From assembly GCF_000961885.1 (NCBI RefSeq), contig NZ_JZKH01000039.1, positions 8,209-72,208 on the forward strand: a stretch of 64,000 nt of DNA, written 5' to 3'. The translations under genes and the position numbers were made by a program. Below the pieces are notes generated by a model, which saw only the letters and a list, made by a program, of their open reading frames with translations, was not told where the DNA came from and made no database searches. Each line of letters starts with the position of its first letter. The stretch's first letter is position 1. Shown here piece by piece: positions 31,028-37,876 of the stretch. This DNA is from Streptomyces rubellomurinus. Its GTDB lineage: Bacteria; Actinomycetota; Actinomycetes; Streptomycetales; Streptomycetaceae.

Positions 31028-31669
31028 TCAAGCGGCCGACCGGTCGTCGGTGCGGGTCTGTTCCAGGCGGCGGCGCAGCGCCAGCCACTGAAGCTGGCCC
31101 CACTCGGTGCCGCAGCGGGCGCAGCGGACGATGACGCCGCCGTACGGCATCTCGAGGCGGCCGCCGCAGGCCTCGGTGCTCCCGGGGTTGGCGGGGTGGC
31201 GGCCGACGAGGGTGGGGCGGTCGGTGGGGGCGATGTGCCGGGCCGCGGCCCGGTGGAGCTGCGCGACCTCGCGGGCGAGGTCGCCGGCGGCCAACCAGTC
31301 GAGCTGGATGTAGGCGAGGTGGTCGCGCAGGCCGAGGGCGGCGCGGCGCAGCCGGCCGGCCTGGTCGCCCCAGGGCGAGGGCCAGGGCAGTCCGGCGTCC
31401 TCGTGCAGGGCTTGGCGCCACGTCTCCAGCACGGTGACGACGCCGCCGGGCGCGATCAGGTCGAGGACGTCCAAGTCGACGGGCAGCGGTGCATCCGGCC
31501 CGGCCGGGGCGGTTCCCAGACGATCGGGCACCTGGGAGGACGGCCGGAGGTAAGCGCTCAGCGCGGTGTACATCGCAGGCAGGTCGGCCAGGTGCTGGCC
31601 GAGGCGGAGCGTGCACGTGCCGCAGAGCCGGCCGGTGGTGTCGCGGGTACAGGTGAGGCAGGCCGTCAT
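31028..31669 (-). CDS. zinc-ribbon protein of Streptomyces mobile elements, unknown role
   Basis: The product has 213 residues from ATG 31669. An N-terminal zinc knuckle (CLTCTRDTTGRLCGTC) and a C-terminal one (ACGGRLEMPYGGVIVRCARCGTEWG) flank an Ala/Leu/Arg-rich helical region. The Trp and His (QLQWLALRRRLEQTR) at the end suggest DNA binding. Proteins of this layout occur in many Streptomyces phages and integrative elements, but I know no function. After its TGA the same frame remains open for 49 codons with good coding bias (see findings). Confidence 0.72.
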   Translation of the reverse strand: MTACLTCTRDTTGRLCGTCTLRLGQHLADLPAMYTALSAYLRPSSQVPDRLGTAPAGPDAPLPVDLDVLDLIAPGGVVTVLETWRQALHEDAGLPWPSPWGDQAGRLRRAALGLRDHLAYIQLDWLAAGDLAREVAQLHRAAARHIAPTDRPTLVGRHPANPGSTEACGGRLEMPYGGVIVRCARCGTEWGQLQWLALRRRLEQTRTDDRSAA

Positions 31670-31727
31670 GGTGGTCCTCCTGGTGGTGCAGGCCGACCGG
31701 AGCCGGGCGGCGAGACGATCGGGTGGG

Positions 31728-32264
31728 TCAACGGGTGCCGGGCGGCGGGTACGCGGCGGCGATCCGGTCCAGCTCGGCGGTGAGGTCGATGCCGGCGTCG
31801 TCGAGGGCGGCGTGCAAGCGGGTAAGGGCGGCCGCCTCGGTGCGCATGACAGCGACGTGCTCGTCGGTGCGTCCGGCCGGGTCGGCGGACGCCGCCCAGA
31901 CCTGTTCGGCGCACACCCGGGACATGAGGCTGAGGGTGGTGTGTGCCGAGGACGCGCGGCGGGCCTGACGGCGGGCCTCGGCGACCGCGGCCTGGTGGGC
32001 GGCGCGGGCGCGGCGCAGCTGGGCGAGAGTCTCGGCGTGGCACTGGGCGGCGCGGCGCGCGGTGGCCCGGGCGCCGCCGGCGGTGCGCCGGGCCTGGGCG
32101 TGGTCGGCCTCGGAGTGCTCCCACAGGCGCAACAGGACGCCAGCCTCATCGGGGCCGAGTCGTACGGCAGCGCGGCGGACGAGGTGGTCGAGGCGGGTCC
32201 GCTCGGTGTCCGTGAGCGCGGGCGGCGTCGGCCGGCGGCGACTCATCGAGGACGGGGTGCTCAC
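31728..32264 (-). CDS. Ala/Arg-rich coiled-coil protein, unknown
   Basis: The product has 178 residues from GTG 32264. The first 20 residues are Pro/Ser-rich. A helical core follows (LTDTERTRLDHLVRRAAVRLGPDEAGVLLRLWEH) with long runs of Ala, Arg and His (HAQARRTAGGARATARRAAQCHAET). The pattern is a coiled coil. No motif points to a function. It lies in the probable replication block between the zinc-ribbon gene and the HTH/zinc protein gene. Confidence 0.68.
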   Translation of the reverse strand: MSTPSSMSRRRPTPPALTDTERTRLDHLVRRAAVRLGPDEAGVLLRLWEHSEADHAQARRTAGGARATARRAAQCHAETLAQLRRARAAHQAAVAEARRQARRASSAHTTLSLMSRVCAEQVWAASADPAGRTDEHVAVMRTEAAALTRLHAALDDAGIDLTAELDRIAAAYPPPGTR

Positions 32265-32311
32265 GGATGATCGATCTCCTTCGGGCGTTGGTGGGCGGCG
32301 CGGGGGTGGCG

Positions 32312-33865
32312 TCAGGCCGCGTTGGCGGGGTGGTGTTCGCGGGCGCGGCGGCGGGCGGCAAGGTGCTCGCGCAGTGCGGCGCCGGTGGCCGAATCGGCCT
32401 CGGGAGGCCAGCGGCTGCGGGCCGTGTCCGCCGCGCACATCGCGCACGGCGCCGTCACGGCTTGGTGGACGGTGCACACCGCACGCCGCTGCGCAACGGG
32501 CACCAGGGTGGCGGGGGCCAGCGTCGCGCCGGTGACGCCCTGGTGCTGCGCCAGGCGGCGAGCGGCGGTGAGGTCACGGGCGTGCTCGGTACGGCCGGTA
32601 CAGGTGGTGCAGGTGGTGTCGGCAGCGGTGTCCCAGCCGGATTCGCACTCCGGCCGCTCACAGCCGCGCCGGGTCAGGCCCCGTTTGGCGAGCCAGCCGT
32701 ACGGTGACCGGATCTCGGCCAGGTCTGCGCAGGCGAAGCGGCGGACCAGGCGGTCGGCGACCCGCTGAACATCGCCCTCGACGGCGTCGATCGCGGCGCC
32801 GGTGGCGCGGGCGGCCTGCCGCTGTTCCCAGCGACTCATCCGGACCAGCAGGCCGGGTGCCTTGGACAGGACGCGATAAGCCTCGGCGGTAATCAGCAGC
32901 GGTGGAAGGTGAGTTGGCTCCTCCGGCGCAGCCGATGCACGGCCCGCCAGGGCGGCGGGCTCGCGGGTGCACGCGGGCGCGGGCGCGTCGCGCGGATCTG
33001 ACGTATCGGCTCCACCGGAAGAGCAACCACCCACGGTGGCAGGCCTGTTGAGGAGATCTTGTTGGGGTGATCTTGTTCGGGGAGCCGATCCGGTAGGGGT
33101 AGCGGGAGCCGAACCAACAGGGGTGGTGGGAACCGATCCGGCAGGGGTCGGGTCCGGCTCGGCGAAGAGGGCCAGCTGGCCGATGCACTCCTCGTGCTGC
33201 ACGGAGGACCTCTGAGCGGCAGCCGGCGATCCGGCGGCCGGACGGCGGCGGGGCTCGGGGAAGAGGCCGAGCTGGGTGGGTATGCCGGGGATCGGCGCGG
33301 GGTGGACGGTGTAGCGGGCGGCGGCGCCCGCGGTGTCCTGGCGGGATATCCAGCCGGCGGCGGCCAGTTCGGCGACGGCAGCCCGAGCGGTACCGGGGGC
33401 GATGCCGGCCGTCTTGGCGATGCGCGCCATGCTGGTTCGCTCACCGAGGTGCTCCCGTACGGCGAGTACGCAGTAGGTGAGGAACATCGCGCCGGCGAGG
33501 GTGTTGCGGGAGTAGGCGCTGACGCACACCATCAGCTCGTCCTCGGCGATGGAACCGAGGACGCGCGCCGAGGTGCCGCCGGGGCGCTGGACGGCGCGGA
33601 CCATGCCGAGCGTCTCGGCGGTGCGCAGGCCGGCGGCGACGGTGCGCGGGTGCAGGGAGAGGCCTGCGGCGAGGGTGCGATCGGCCGCCCAGCAGTAAGC
33701 ATCGGCCCCGCGTGCGTAGTCGCCGACCGCGGTGACGGCCCGCAGGGTGTCGCCGGTGGCGAGCGGCAGCCAGCGCGCCGGGAAGCGGGTGACGAACGGC
33801 GCTGGGGTCTGCCCGGTGCCGGTGGACGGGTCGGGCAGGACAGCGGCGGCGGCGGGCCGCGGCAT
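32312..33865 (-). CDS. HTH and zinc-binding protein, probable phage replication initiator
   Basis: The product has 517 residues from ATG 33865 with ACAGGAGCACC upstream. The N-terminal 200 residues contain helix-turn-helix segments (RTVAAGLRTAETLGMV; MARIAKTAGIAPGTARAAVAELAAAGWISR) in a tandem winged-helix layout, like plasmid and phage replication proteins. A Pro/Gly/Ser-rich linker (about 230-310) includes 8-residue repeats. The C-terminus has a four-Cys zinc site (CERPECESGW, CTTCTGRTEH) and CTVHQAVTAPCAMCAADTARS. No helicase or polymerase is found in the prophage, so this is the best replication candidate. That is inference. Confidence 0.68.
   Translation of the reverse strand: MPRPAAAAVLPDPSTGTGQTPAPFVTRFPARWLPLATGDTLRAVTAVGDYARGADAYCWAADRTLAAGLSLHPRTVAAGLRTAETLGMVRAVQRPGGTSARVLGSIAEDELMVCVSAYSRNTLAGAMFLTYCVLAVREHLGERTSMARIAKTAGIAPGTARAAVAELAAAGWISRQDTAGAAARYTVHPAPIPGIPTQLGLFPEPRRRPAAGSPAAAQRSSVQHEECIGQLALFAEPDPTPAGSVPTTPVGSAPATPTGSAPRTRSPQQDLLNRPATVGGCSSGGADTSDPRDAPAPACTREPAALAGRASAAPEEPTHLPPLLITAEAYRVLSKAPGLLVRMSRWEQRQAARATGAAIDAVEGDVQRVADRLVRRFACADLAEIRSPYGWLAKRGLTRRGCERPECESGWDTAADTTCTTCTGRTEHARDLTAARRLAQHQGVTGATLAPATLVPVAQRRAVCTVHQAVTAPCAMCAADTARSRWPPEADSATGAALREHLAARRRAREHHPANAA
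33081..33152. repeat. three imperfect 24-bp tandem repeats
   Basis: The units start at 33081, 33105 and 33129 and share GGAxCCGAxCC and CAGGGGT or TAGGGGT. They lie in the linker of the HTH/zinc protein and encode a GSxP-rich repeat (minus strand). Such repeats are prone to copy number change. Confidence 0.7.
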
Positions 33866-33938
33866 GGTGCTCCTGTCGGGTCGGTGTTGGCACCCGAGGG
33901 GCGCGGGTAGGTACCGGCGCCCCTCGGGCCGTACGGGG

Positions 33939-34424
33939 CTACTGCTGGCGGAAGCCGGCGCCGTCGAGCGCGGCGGCCAGGCCGTCGACCTCGTCCAGGT
34001 CGACGCCGGCGCCCGCGAGGACGGCGCGCAGCCGGGCCTGCCGGTCTTCCGGCGCTGCGTCGTCGTCGAACAGGCCGGGCTGCCGCGGGTCCCGGCGAGA
34101 CGGCCGACCGTCGTGGTCGAGGTAGTAGGTGCTCGCCGGGGTCTCGCCCTTGGGCGCCTTGAGGATGGTCGACATAGCGACGCTGAGCGGCCCACCTTCG
34201 ACGCTGCCCTTCGGCGGTTCGACGACGACCAGCAGCGCGAGACTGCCCTTCTTCCCGTGCCGGGCGACCGAGTTGAGCAGTTGGTGCAGCTCGGCGGAGG
34301 CGACGTCGTGGACGCGGCCGCCCATGTGCTCGGCCAAGACCTCGGCGAACGGCGCGGGGTCGGGGTCGGGGCGCACCTCGCCTGTGGTCAGGTTCAGCGA
34401 AGCGGTGGTGGGGGTGTTGCTCAT
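33939..34424 (-). CDS. hypothetical protein of the early region
   Basis: The product has 161 residues from ATG 34424, which overlaps the previous stop (TGATG). The N-terminal helical part (ATASLNLTTGEVRPDPDPAPFAEVLAEHMGGRVHD) and a beta segment (KKGSLALLVVVEPPKGSVEGGPLSVAMSTILKAPKGE) are followed by an acidic part with STYYLDHDGRPSRRDPRQPGLFDDD. Relatives appear in many Streptomyces phages near replication genes. The function is not known; a single-strand-binding or recombination accessory is possible. Confidence 0.75.
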   Translation of the reverse strand: MSNTPTTASLNLTTGEVRPDPDPAPFAEVLAEHMGGRVHDVASAELHQLLNSVARHGKKGSLALLVVVEPPKGSVEGGPLSVAMSTILKAPKGETPASTYYLDHDGRPSRRDPRQPGLFDDDAAPEDRQARLRAVLAGAGVDLDEVDGLAAALDGAGFRQQ

Positions 34425-34639
34425 CAGCGGGAGTCCTCTCGGAGGCGGAGGGGGCAGATCATCAGGTGGGCGGGCCCAGTTACCCGGACCAGGCGGATCA
34501 CGGCGGCCTCGCCCATCGCGGCATCGCGGTGGCCGCATGGGCACTCGTAGTCGGCGTACGGCGCTCGGGCTCGACTCCCGAACACGACGTGCAGCCCGAG
34601 CAGCCGGGGAGCGCGTGCAGTGCCCGAGTCGGCGGTCAC
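34424..34639 (-). CDS. small zinc-binding hypothetical protein
   Basis: The product has 71 residues from GTG 34639. Its start overlaps the preceding stop (GTGA) and its stop overlaps the next ATG (TGATG). The core is FGSRARAPYADYECPCGHRDAAMG with a CPCGH knuckle, and the C-terminus has ICPLRLRED. It is basic and probably binds nucleic acid. A longer in-frame reading into 34864 lacks coding character. It is part of the run of overlapping early genes. Confidence 0.68.
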   Translation of the reverse strand: MTADSGTARAPRLLGLHVVFGSRARAPYADYECPCGHRDAAMGEAAVIRLVRVTGPAHLMICPLRLREDSR

Positions 34640-34803
34640 GGCAAAGGACCGGGTCTCGGCACGCTGCCGTTCGGCTCCGGCCGGTAGCGCGTCGTCTCGT
34701 TCTCGGCGCGGGCCTGGCCCCGCTCGTACACCAGTTGCTCGACCCACGCAGCGGCCAGGCACAGCACGGCGAGGACGCACAGGACGAGGAGAACGCGGCT
34801 CAC
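34636..34803 (-). CDS. small single-pass membrane protein
   Basis: The product has 55 residues from GTG 34803. A hydrophobic N-terminal helix (VLLVLCVLAVLCLAAAWVEQLV) is followed by a polar tail (YERGQARAENETTRYRPEPNG). It overlaps both neighbouring genes by four bases (GTGA). It could be an anchored early protein or a superinfection-exclusion peptide; neither is shown by motifs. Confidence 0.66.
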   Translation of the reverse strand: MSRVLLVLCVLAVLCLAAAWVEQLVYERGQARAENETTRYRPEPNGSVPRPGPLP

Positions 34804-35225
34804 CGGTACGCCTCCGGGTAGTCGGCCGGGCGCAGTTCGGCGAGCGCGACGCCGACCGTGGCACAGGCGCCGGAGCAGTACCACCGGCCCGGTTCGCGGG
34901 ATCCGACGACGCGGATGTACGTCCAGCCGAGGCGTCCGATGCCGGGGGTGCTGCTGTCGCCGCCGCAGGCCTCGGTCGGGCACTTCGCGGTGAGCGTCCG
35001 CGACGGGACGGTCGGCCGCTCGCCGGCCAGGCCGTTGTTCCACTCCCGCGCGCTGGGCGGGGCGGGCTTCTTCGCCTTCGCCCGCTCGCGAGTCCAGGTG
35101 TTGTAGGCGGCCCGGCACCCGCACTCGTCGTCGCCGTCGATGCCGACGCTCCGGTAGCGGTGCTGGTTGTAGCCGCGGACGGTGCCGTGCTCGATCGGGT
35201 CAGCAGAGCGCCTGCGGGTGCTCAT
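34800..35225 (-). CDS. hypothetical zinc-binding protein
   Basis: The product has 141 residues from ATG 35225, overlapping the previous stop (ATGA). It has cysteine pairs in DDECGCRAAYNTW, AKCPTEACGGD and GRWYCSGACATVGV, probably two zinc sites. The middle is basic (RERAKAKKPAPPSAREWNNG). It ends in LRPADYPEAYR. It is member three of the overlapping set. No function is known. Confidence 0.7.
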   Translation of the reverse strand: MSTRRRSADPIEHGTVRGYNQHRYRSVGIDGDDECGCRAAYNTWTRERAKAKKPAPPSAREWNNGLAGERPTVPSRTLTAKCPTEACGGDSSTPGIGRLGWTYIRVVGSREPGRWYCSGACATVGVALAELRPADYPEAYR

Positions 35226-35581
35226 CCGATCTCACCCGCCGTCAGCCGCACCGGCACCGCCGTGACGTAGTACTCCGAATCCGTGCCGTCCGTCTCGAGG
35301 TACTCGGTCTCGCCCTCGTCGTCCACGGGCAGCCAGATCATCCGGGCCTCGGGCTGGACGACGGTGGCGTCCAGCAGGCACCGGCCGCGGGCGGCCTCGC
35401 GCGAGGCGTACAGGCCCAACGATTCGGCGTCCCACTCGGCCCGGTACACCACCGGCAGCACGGTGCGCAGCAGGCCGGCGTCCGTGAGGGCTCGCACGAT
35501 TGCGGCCGGCGTCGGGTCCTGCCCGAGCATCGCTTGGATGACCAACTCCGCCGTGCGCACGATGTGCTGGGTGCCAGTCAC
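35222..35581 (-). CDS. hypothetical early protein
   Basis: The product has 119 residues from GTG 35581. The N-terminal half is helical (ELVIQAMLGQDPTPAAIVRALTDAGLL) and the C-terminal half acidic and beta-rich (IWLPVDDEGETEYLETDGTD). It overlaps both neighbours (GTGA upstream, ATGA downstream). No motif is recognised. Confidence 0.68.
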   Translation of the reverse strand: MTGTQHIVRTAELVIQAMLGQDPTPAAIVRALTDAGLLRTVLPVVYRAEWDAESLGLYASREAARGRCLLDATVVQPEARMIWLPVDDEGETEYLETDGTDSEYYVTAVPVRLTAGEIG

Positions 35582-36198
35582 GACGTCACCACCGGCGCCT
35601 TGGCGTGGACGTAGGAGGTGATCGCGACACGGACGCCGTCGACAGTGCACGAGCCGGATCCGGTCACCGAATCGGGCAGGGATGCCGGCTGCCACTCGAG
35701 CGTGGTGCCGAGCTGGCTGGCCCAGGCCTCGAGCGCCGACCTGTCGTTGTAGGCGGTGAGCACCACCCGGGGGCCGTCGTCCCACCGAAACCGCTCGACG
35801 GCCGCGGTGGTGGGTGCCGGCGTGAGCTGCTGCGTGAGACGCAGTGCGACGGCGTGCGCGGCGACGAGGGGGTCGACCGAGTCCGTTGTGGGCGAGGGCT
35901 CGGCCGGGCGCAGCTGCTCCAGTTCGTCCTCGGCGGCGGACAGGTGGCGGTCGAGGATGACGATCTCGGCGACCAGCGCGCGCAGCACCGGCGCCATGAG
36001 GCGCACCAAACGGCGCACGTGGGCGCGGCTGGCGGTGCGCCACTTCCTGGAGGCCGGGACCAGGTGGTCGATGTCGAGGGCATACACCGCGGCGAGGGCC
36101 TCGATCGGCATGGGCGGGGTGCCGTCGTCCAGGATGCCGGCGAGGGCCGACGTCGCGGAGTCAGTGTCCGCCGGGCGTTGAGCGTTGCTACGCTCCAT
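35578..36198 (-). CDS. hypothetical early protein
   Basis: The product has 206 residues from ATG 36198 and heads the chain of six overlapping genes. A helical region of about 60 residues (LVPASRKWRTASRAHVRRLVRLMAPVLRALVAEIVILDRHLSAAEDELEQLRP) is followed by a beta-rich half (FRWDDGPRVVLTAYNDRSALEAWASQLG). The first part might be a coiled coil. It occurs in Streptomyces phages and elements, but no role is known. Confidence 0.7.
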   Translation of the reverse strand: MERSNAQRPADTDSATSALAGILDDGTPPMPIEALAAVYALDIDHLVPASRKWRTASRAHVRRLVRLMAPVLRALVAEIVILDRHLSAAEDELEQLRPAEPSPTTDSVDPLVAAHAVALRLTQQLTPAPTTAAVERFRWDDGPRVVLTAYNDRSALEAWASQLGTTLEWQPASLPDSVTGSGSCTVDGVRVAITSYVHAKAPVVTS

Positions 36199-36283
36199 GG
36201 GAGTTCACTTCCTCGTAGAGGTGGGTTGGACCAGGCGGGCCGTCCAGGTGTGGAGCCGGGGACGGCCCGACCCATGTCTGGGG

Positions 36284-36499
36284 TCAGTCGGTGGTCTGCC
36301 GGGCGGAGGCCGGGCGGAGCCTGACGTACTGCCGGACCTCGCCGGGGGTGTCGCCGTCGACGGGACGGGACACCCGGACGACGTGCAGGCCAGGGGCAGT
36401 GCGGAGCGCCGCCAAGGCGGCGGCGGCGACCTCGGGTGATCCGGTGATGCGGATCTGGCTACTTGCGTGGGTGCGGCCTCGGGCGGTCGGGCTGGCCAT
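36284..36499 (-). CDS. small hypothetical protein
   Basis: The product has 71 residues from ATG 36499, five bases before the stop of the HTH gene upstream of it. It has a basic N-terminus (ARGRTHASSQIRITGSPEV), a helix AAAALAALRTAPG and a beta end VVRVSRPVDGDT. The composition suggests a small ferredoxin-like domain. The function is unknown. Confidence 0.65.
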   Translation of the reverse strand: MASPTARGRTHASSQIRITGSPEVAAAALAALRTAPGLHVVRVSRPVDGDTPGEVRQYVRLRPASARQTTD

Positions 36500-36505
36500 G
36501 GGAGA

Positions 36506-36739
36506 TCAGGCCGCGGGGCGGGCGCCGAGGGGGACCGGACCGACCTGTACGACGACGGTCGACAGCTTGGTCTCCGGCTGGACGCTGTAGATGTTGCGGA
36601 TCTCGGCCACGTTCTCGGCGCTGAATCGGACGGCCCTGCCGTACTTCTCGTGCGGCAACTCCCTGATGTGCCGCCTCAACCAGCTCTCGGTGATGCCGAG
36701 CACCTCGGCGAGGCCGGCGTAGTCGAGGAGGGGGGACAT
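36506..36739 (-). CDS. small HTH protein, candidate excisionase or early regulator
   Basis: The product has 77 residues from ATG 36739. The core is DYAGLAEVLGITESWLRRHIRELPHEKYGRAVRFSAENVAEI, an excisionase/MerR-type winged helix (AlpA or Xis-like). It is the first gene of the early minus-strand region. Its promoter region contains two GTTCGCGAAC palindromes, so it is likely repressed in the lysogen. As an excisionase it would help the integrase excise the prophage. Confidence 0.75.
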   Translation of the reverse strand: MSPLLDYAGLAEVLGITESWLRRHIRELPHEKYGRAVRFSAENVAEIRNIYSVQPETKLSTVVVQVGPVPLGARPAA

Positions 36740-36783
36740 GCGTGCTCCCTTGGTGCAGGTCGATGCGGCTCGATGCCGCTCGC

Positions 36784-36821
36784 GTTCGCGAACACGAACA
36801 TACCTGCCCGCGTTCGCGAAC
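36784..36821. promoter_or_regulatory. two GTTCGCGAAC palindromes at the early promoter
   Basis: GTTCGCGAAC occurs at 36784-36793 and 36812-36821, 28 bp apart, in the gap upstream of the HTH gene at 36739. Extended matches read CGTTCGCGAAC followed by GCGAGCA or ACGAACA. They are candidate operators of the prophage repressor. Confidence 0.7.
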
Positions 36822-36921
36822 GCGAGCACCTGCGGGAGTCTTAAGAAACGATCAAGTGATGCTTTGGCTCGTTCTTGACCACGAGAGGTAGCGACGCTGG
36901 GGCTAGCCCACTGTTAGCCTC

Positions 36922-36931
36922 GTTCGCGAAC
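36922..36931. promoter_or_regulatory. GTTCGCGAAC palindrome upstream of the repressor gene
   Basis: It is the third copy, with the same CGTTCGCGAACGCGAGCA context as the copy at 36812. It lies 82 bp upstream of the repressor start at 37013 and 110 bp from the second copy. Confidence 0.7.
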
Positions 36932-37012
36932 GCGAGCACGCGCCGCTGCGCCGGCCTGCGCCCGCGAGTACCTCCCGAACCGACCGGGAGGGAAGCACGC
37001 GAATGGAGAAAG

Positions 37013-37435
37013 ATGCCTGACAAGGACGGGCCACCCACGGATGCGCTGACCGCTCTGGTCCGCCAGGCGGCGAGTCAGCCCGGGGCTTCGCTCCGAGGGC
37101 TGGCGCGACTCACGATCGACCCGGAAACGGGGTACAAGATCGGCCAGACCTGGCTTCACGAGCTGATCCACGGCAACATCTCCCGCGCGCCCGAGCCGAA
37201 GTTCCTGCGGGCTCTCGCGGCCGGCATCGGCCTCCCGCTGGCCCGCGTGCAGCAGGCCGCAGCCGCGCAGTTCCTGGAGTACACCGCGACCGAGCTGTCC
37301 GACCTGCCCGAGGACGCGAAGGTGATCGTCGGGCACCTTGCTGGCATGGACCCCTCAGAGTTGCCCCAGGTCAGAGCCGTGGTGGAGGCCCTGCTGGCAA
37401 AGAAGGGTGAAAATTCATCTAATCCGGAGGTTTAG
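37013..37435 (+). CDS. XRE-like phage repressor
   Basis: The product has 140 residues from ATG 37013, with GGAGAAAG just upstream. The N-terminal part (about 10-75) has the helix-turn-helix order of an XRE domain (SLRGLARLTIDPETGYKIGQTWLHELIHGNISRAPEPKFLRALAAGIGLPLA). The C-terminal 60 residues are helical and hydrophobic, suited to dimer formation. It is divergent from the early operon, and GTTCGCGAAC palindromes fill the interval. This makes it the best CI-type repressor candidate for lysogeny maintenance. Confidence 0.8.
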   Translation: MPDKDGPPTDALTALVRQAASQPGASLRGLARLTIDPETGYKIGQTWLHELIHGNISRAPEPKFLRALAAGIGLPLARVQQAAAAQFLEYTATELSDLPEDAKVIVGHLAGMDPSELPQVRAVVEALLAKKGENSSNPEV

Positions 37436-37560
37436 TTCCGGATGCGTCGACACTGAGAAGCTAACTCCTGGTCGCAGCGAGTATTCGGGTGTACGTTCGA
37501 TCCGGCCTCGCGAGGAGGGCGGCCGGCGGATTCTCGCCCGCCGGGACTAGGGGGGTATGT

Positions 37561-37824
37561 GTGAACACTGTCACCTACGAGGCGGAGCTGGACGACGGCG
37601 CCCCGCTGGTTCTGGTGGCCCGCACCAACACGCTGATCATCGTGGGTGACCCGCGAGTCGTATCGGCTGACCGCCTGGCTGGGATCGCCGGCCAAGCCCG
37701 GGCCGTGATGGCGAGCTGCGCCTTCTCCCCGCGCACCGCCGCAGAGATGCTTGCGCCCCACATCCAGCAGTTGATCAAGGGCGACGCGATCGGCCTCCCC
37801 CCGGCTGACCTTCCGTCCTCGTGA
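37561..37824 (+). CDS. small hypothetical protein downstream of the repressor
   Basis: The product has 87 residues from GTG 37561 (GGGGGG upstream). It begins MNTVTYEAELDDGAPLVLVARTNTLIIVGD and ends in LIKGDAIGLPPADLPSS. It looks like a small alpha/beta protein. Its position, 125 bp after the repressor and before a terminator shared with int, suggests expression in the lysogen. The function is not known. Confidence 0.68.
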   Translation: MNTVTYEAELDDGAPLVLVARTNTLIIVGDPRVVSADRLAGIAGQARAVMASCAFSPRTAAEMLAPHIQQLIKGDAIGLPPADLPSS

Positions 37825-37830
37825 CCGACG

Positions 37831-37868
37831 CGACGGCGCCCCCGCTCCCCCGAGCGGGGGCGCCGTCG
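37831..37868. terminator. bidirectional terminator between immunity genes and integrase
   Basis: The perfect 17-bp arms CGACGGCGCCCCCGCTC and its complement enclose a 4-base loop. It ends both the rightward repressor-side transcript and the leftward int transcript, whose stop is at 37877. Confidence 0.9.
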
Positions 37869-37876
37869 TTTCCGGC

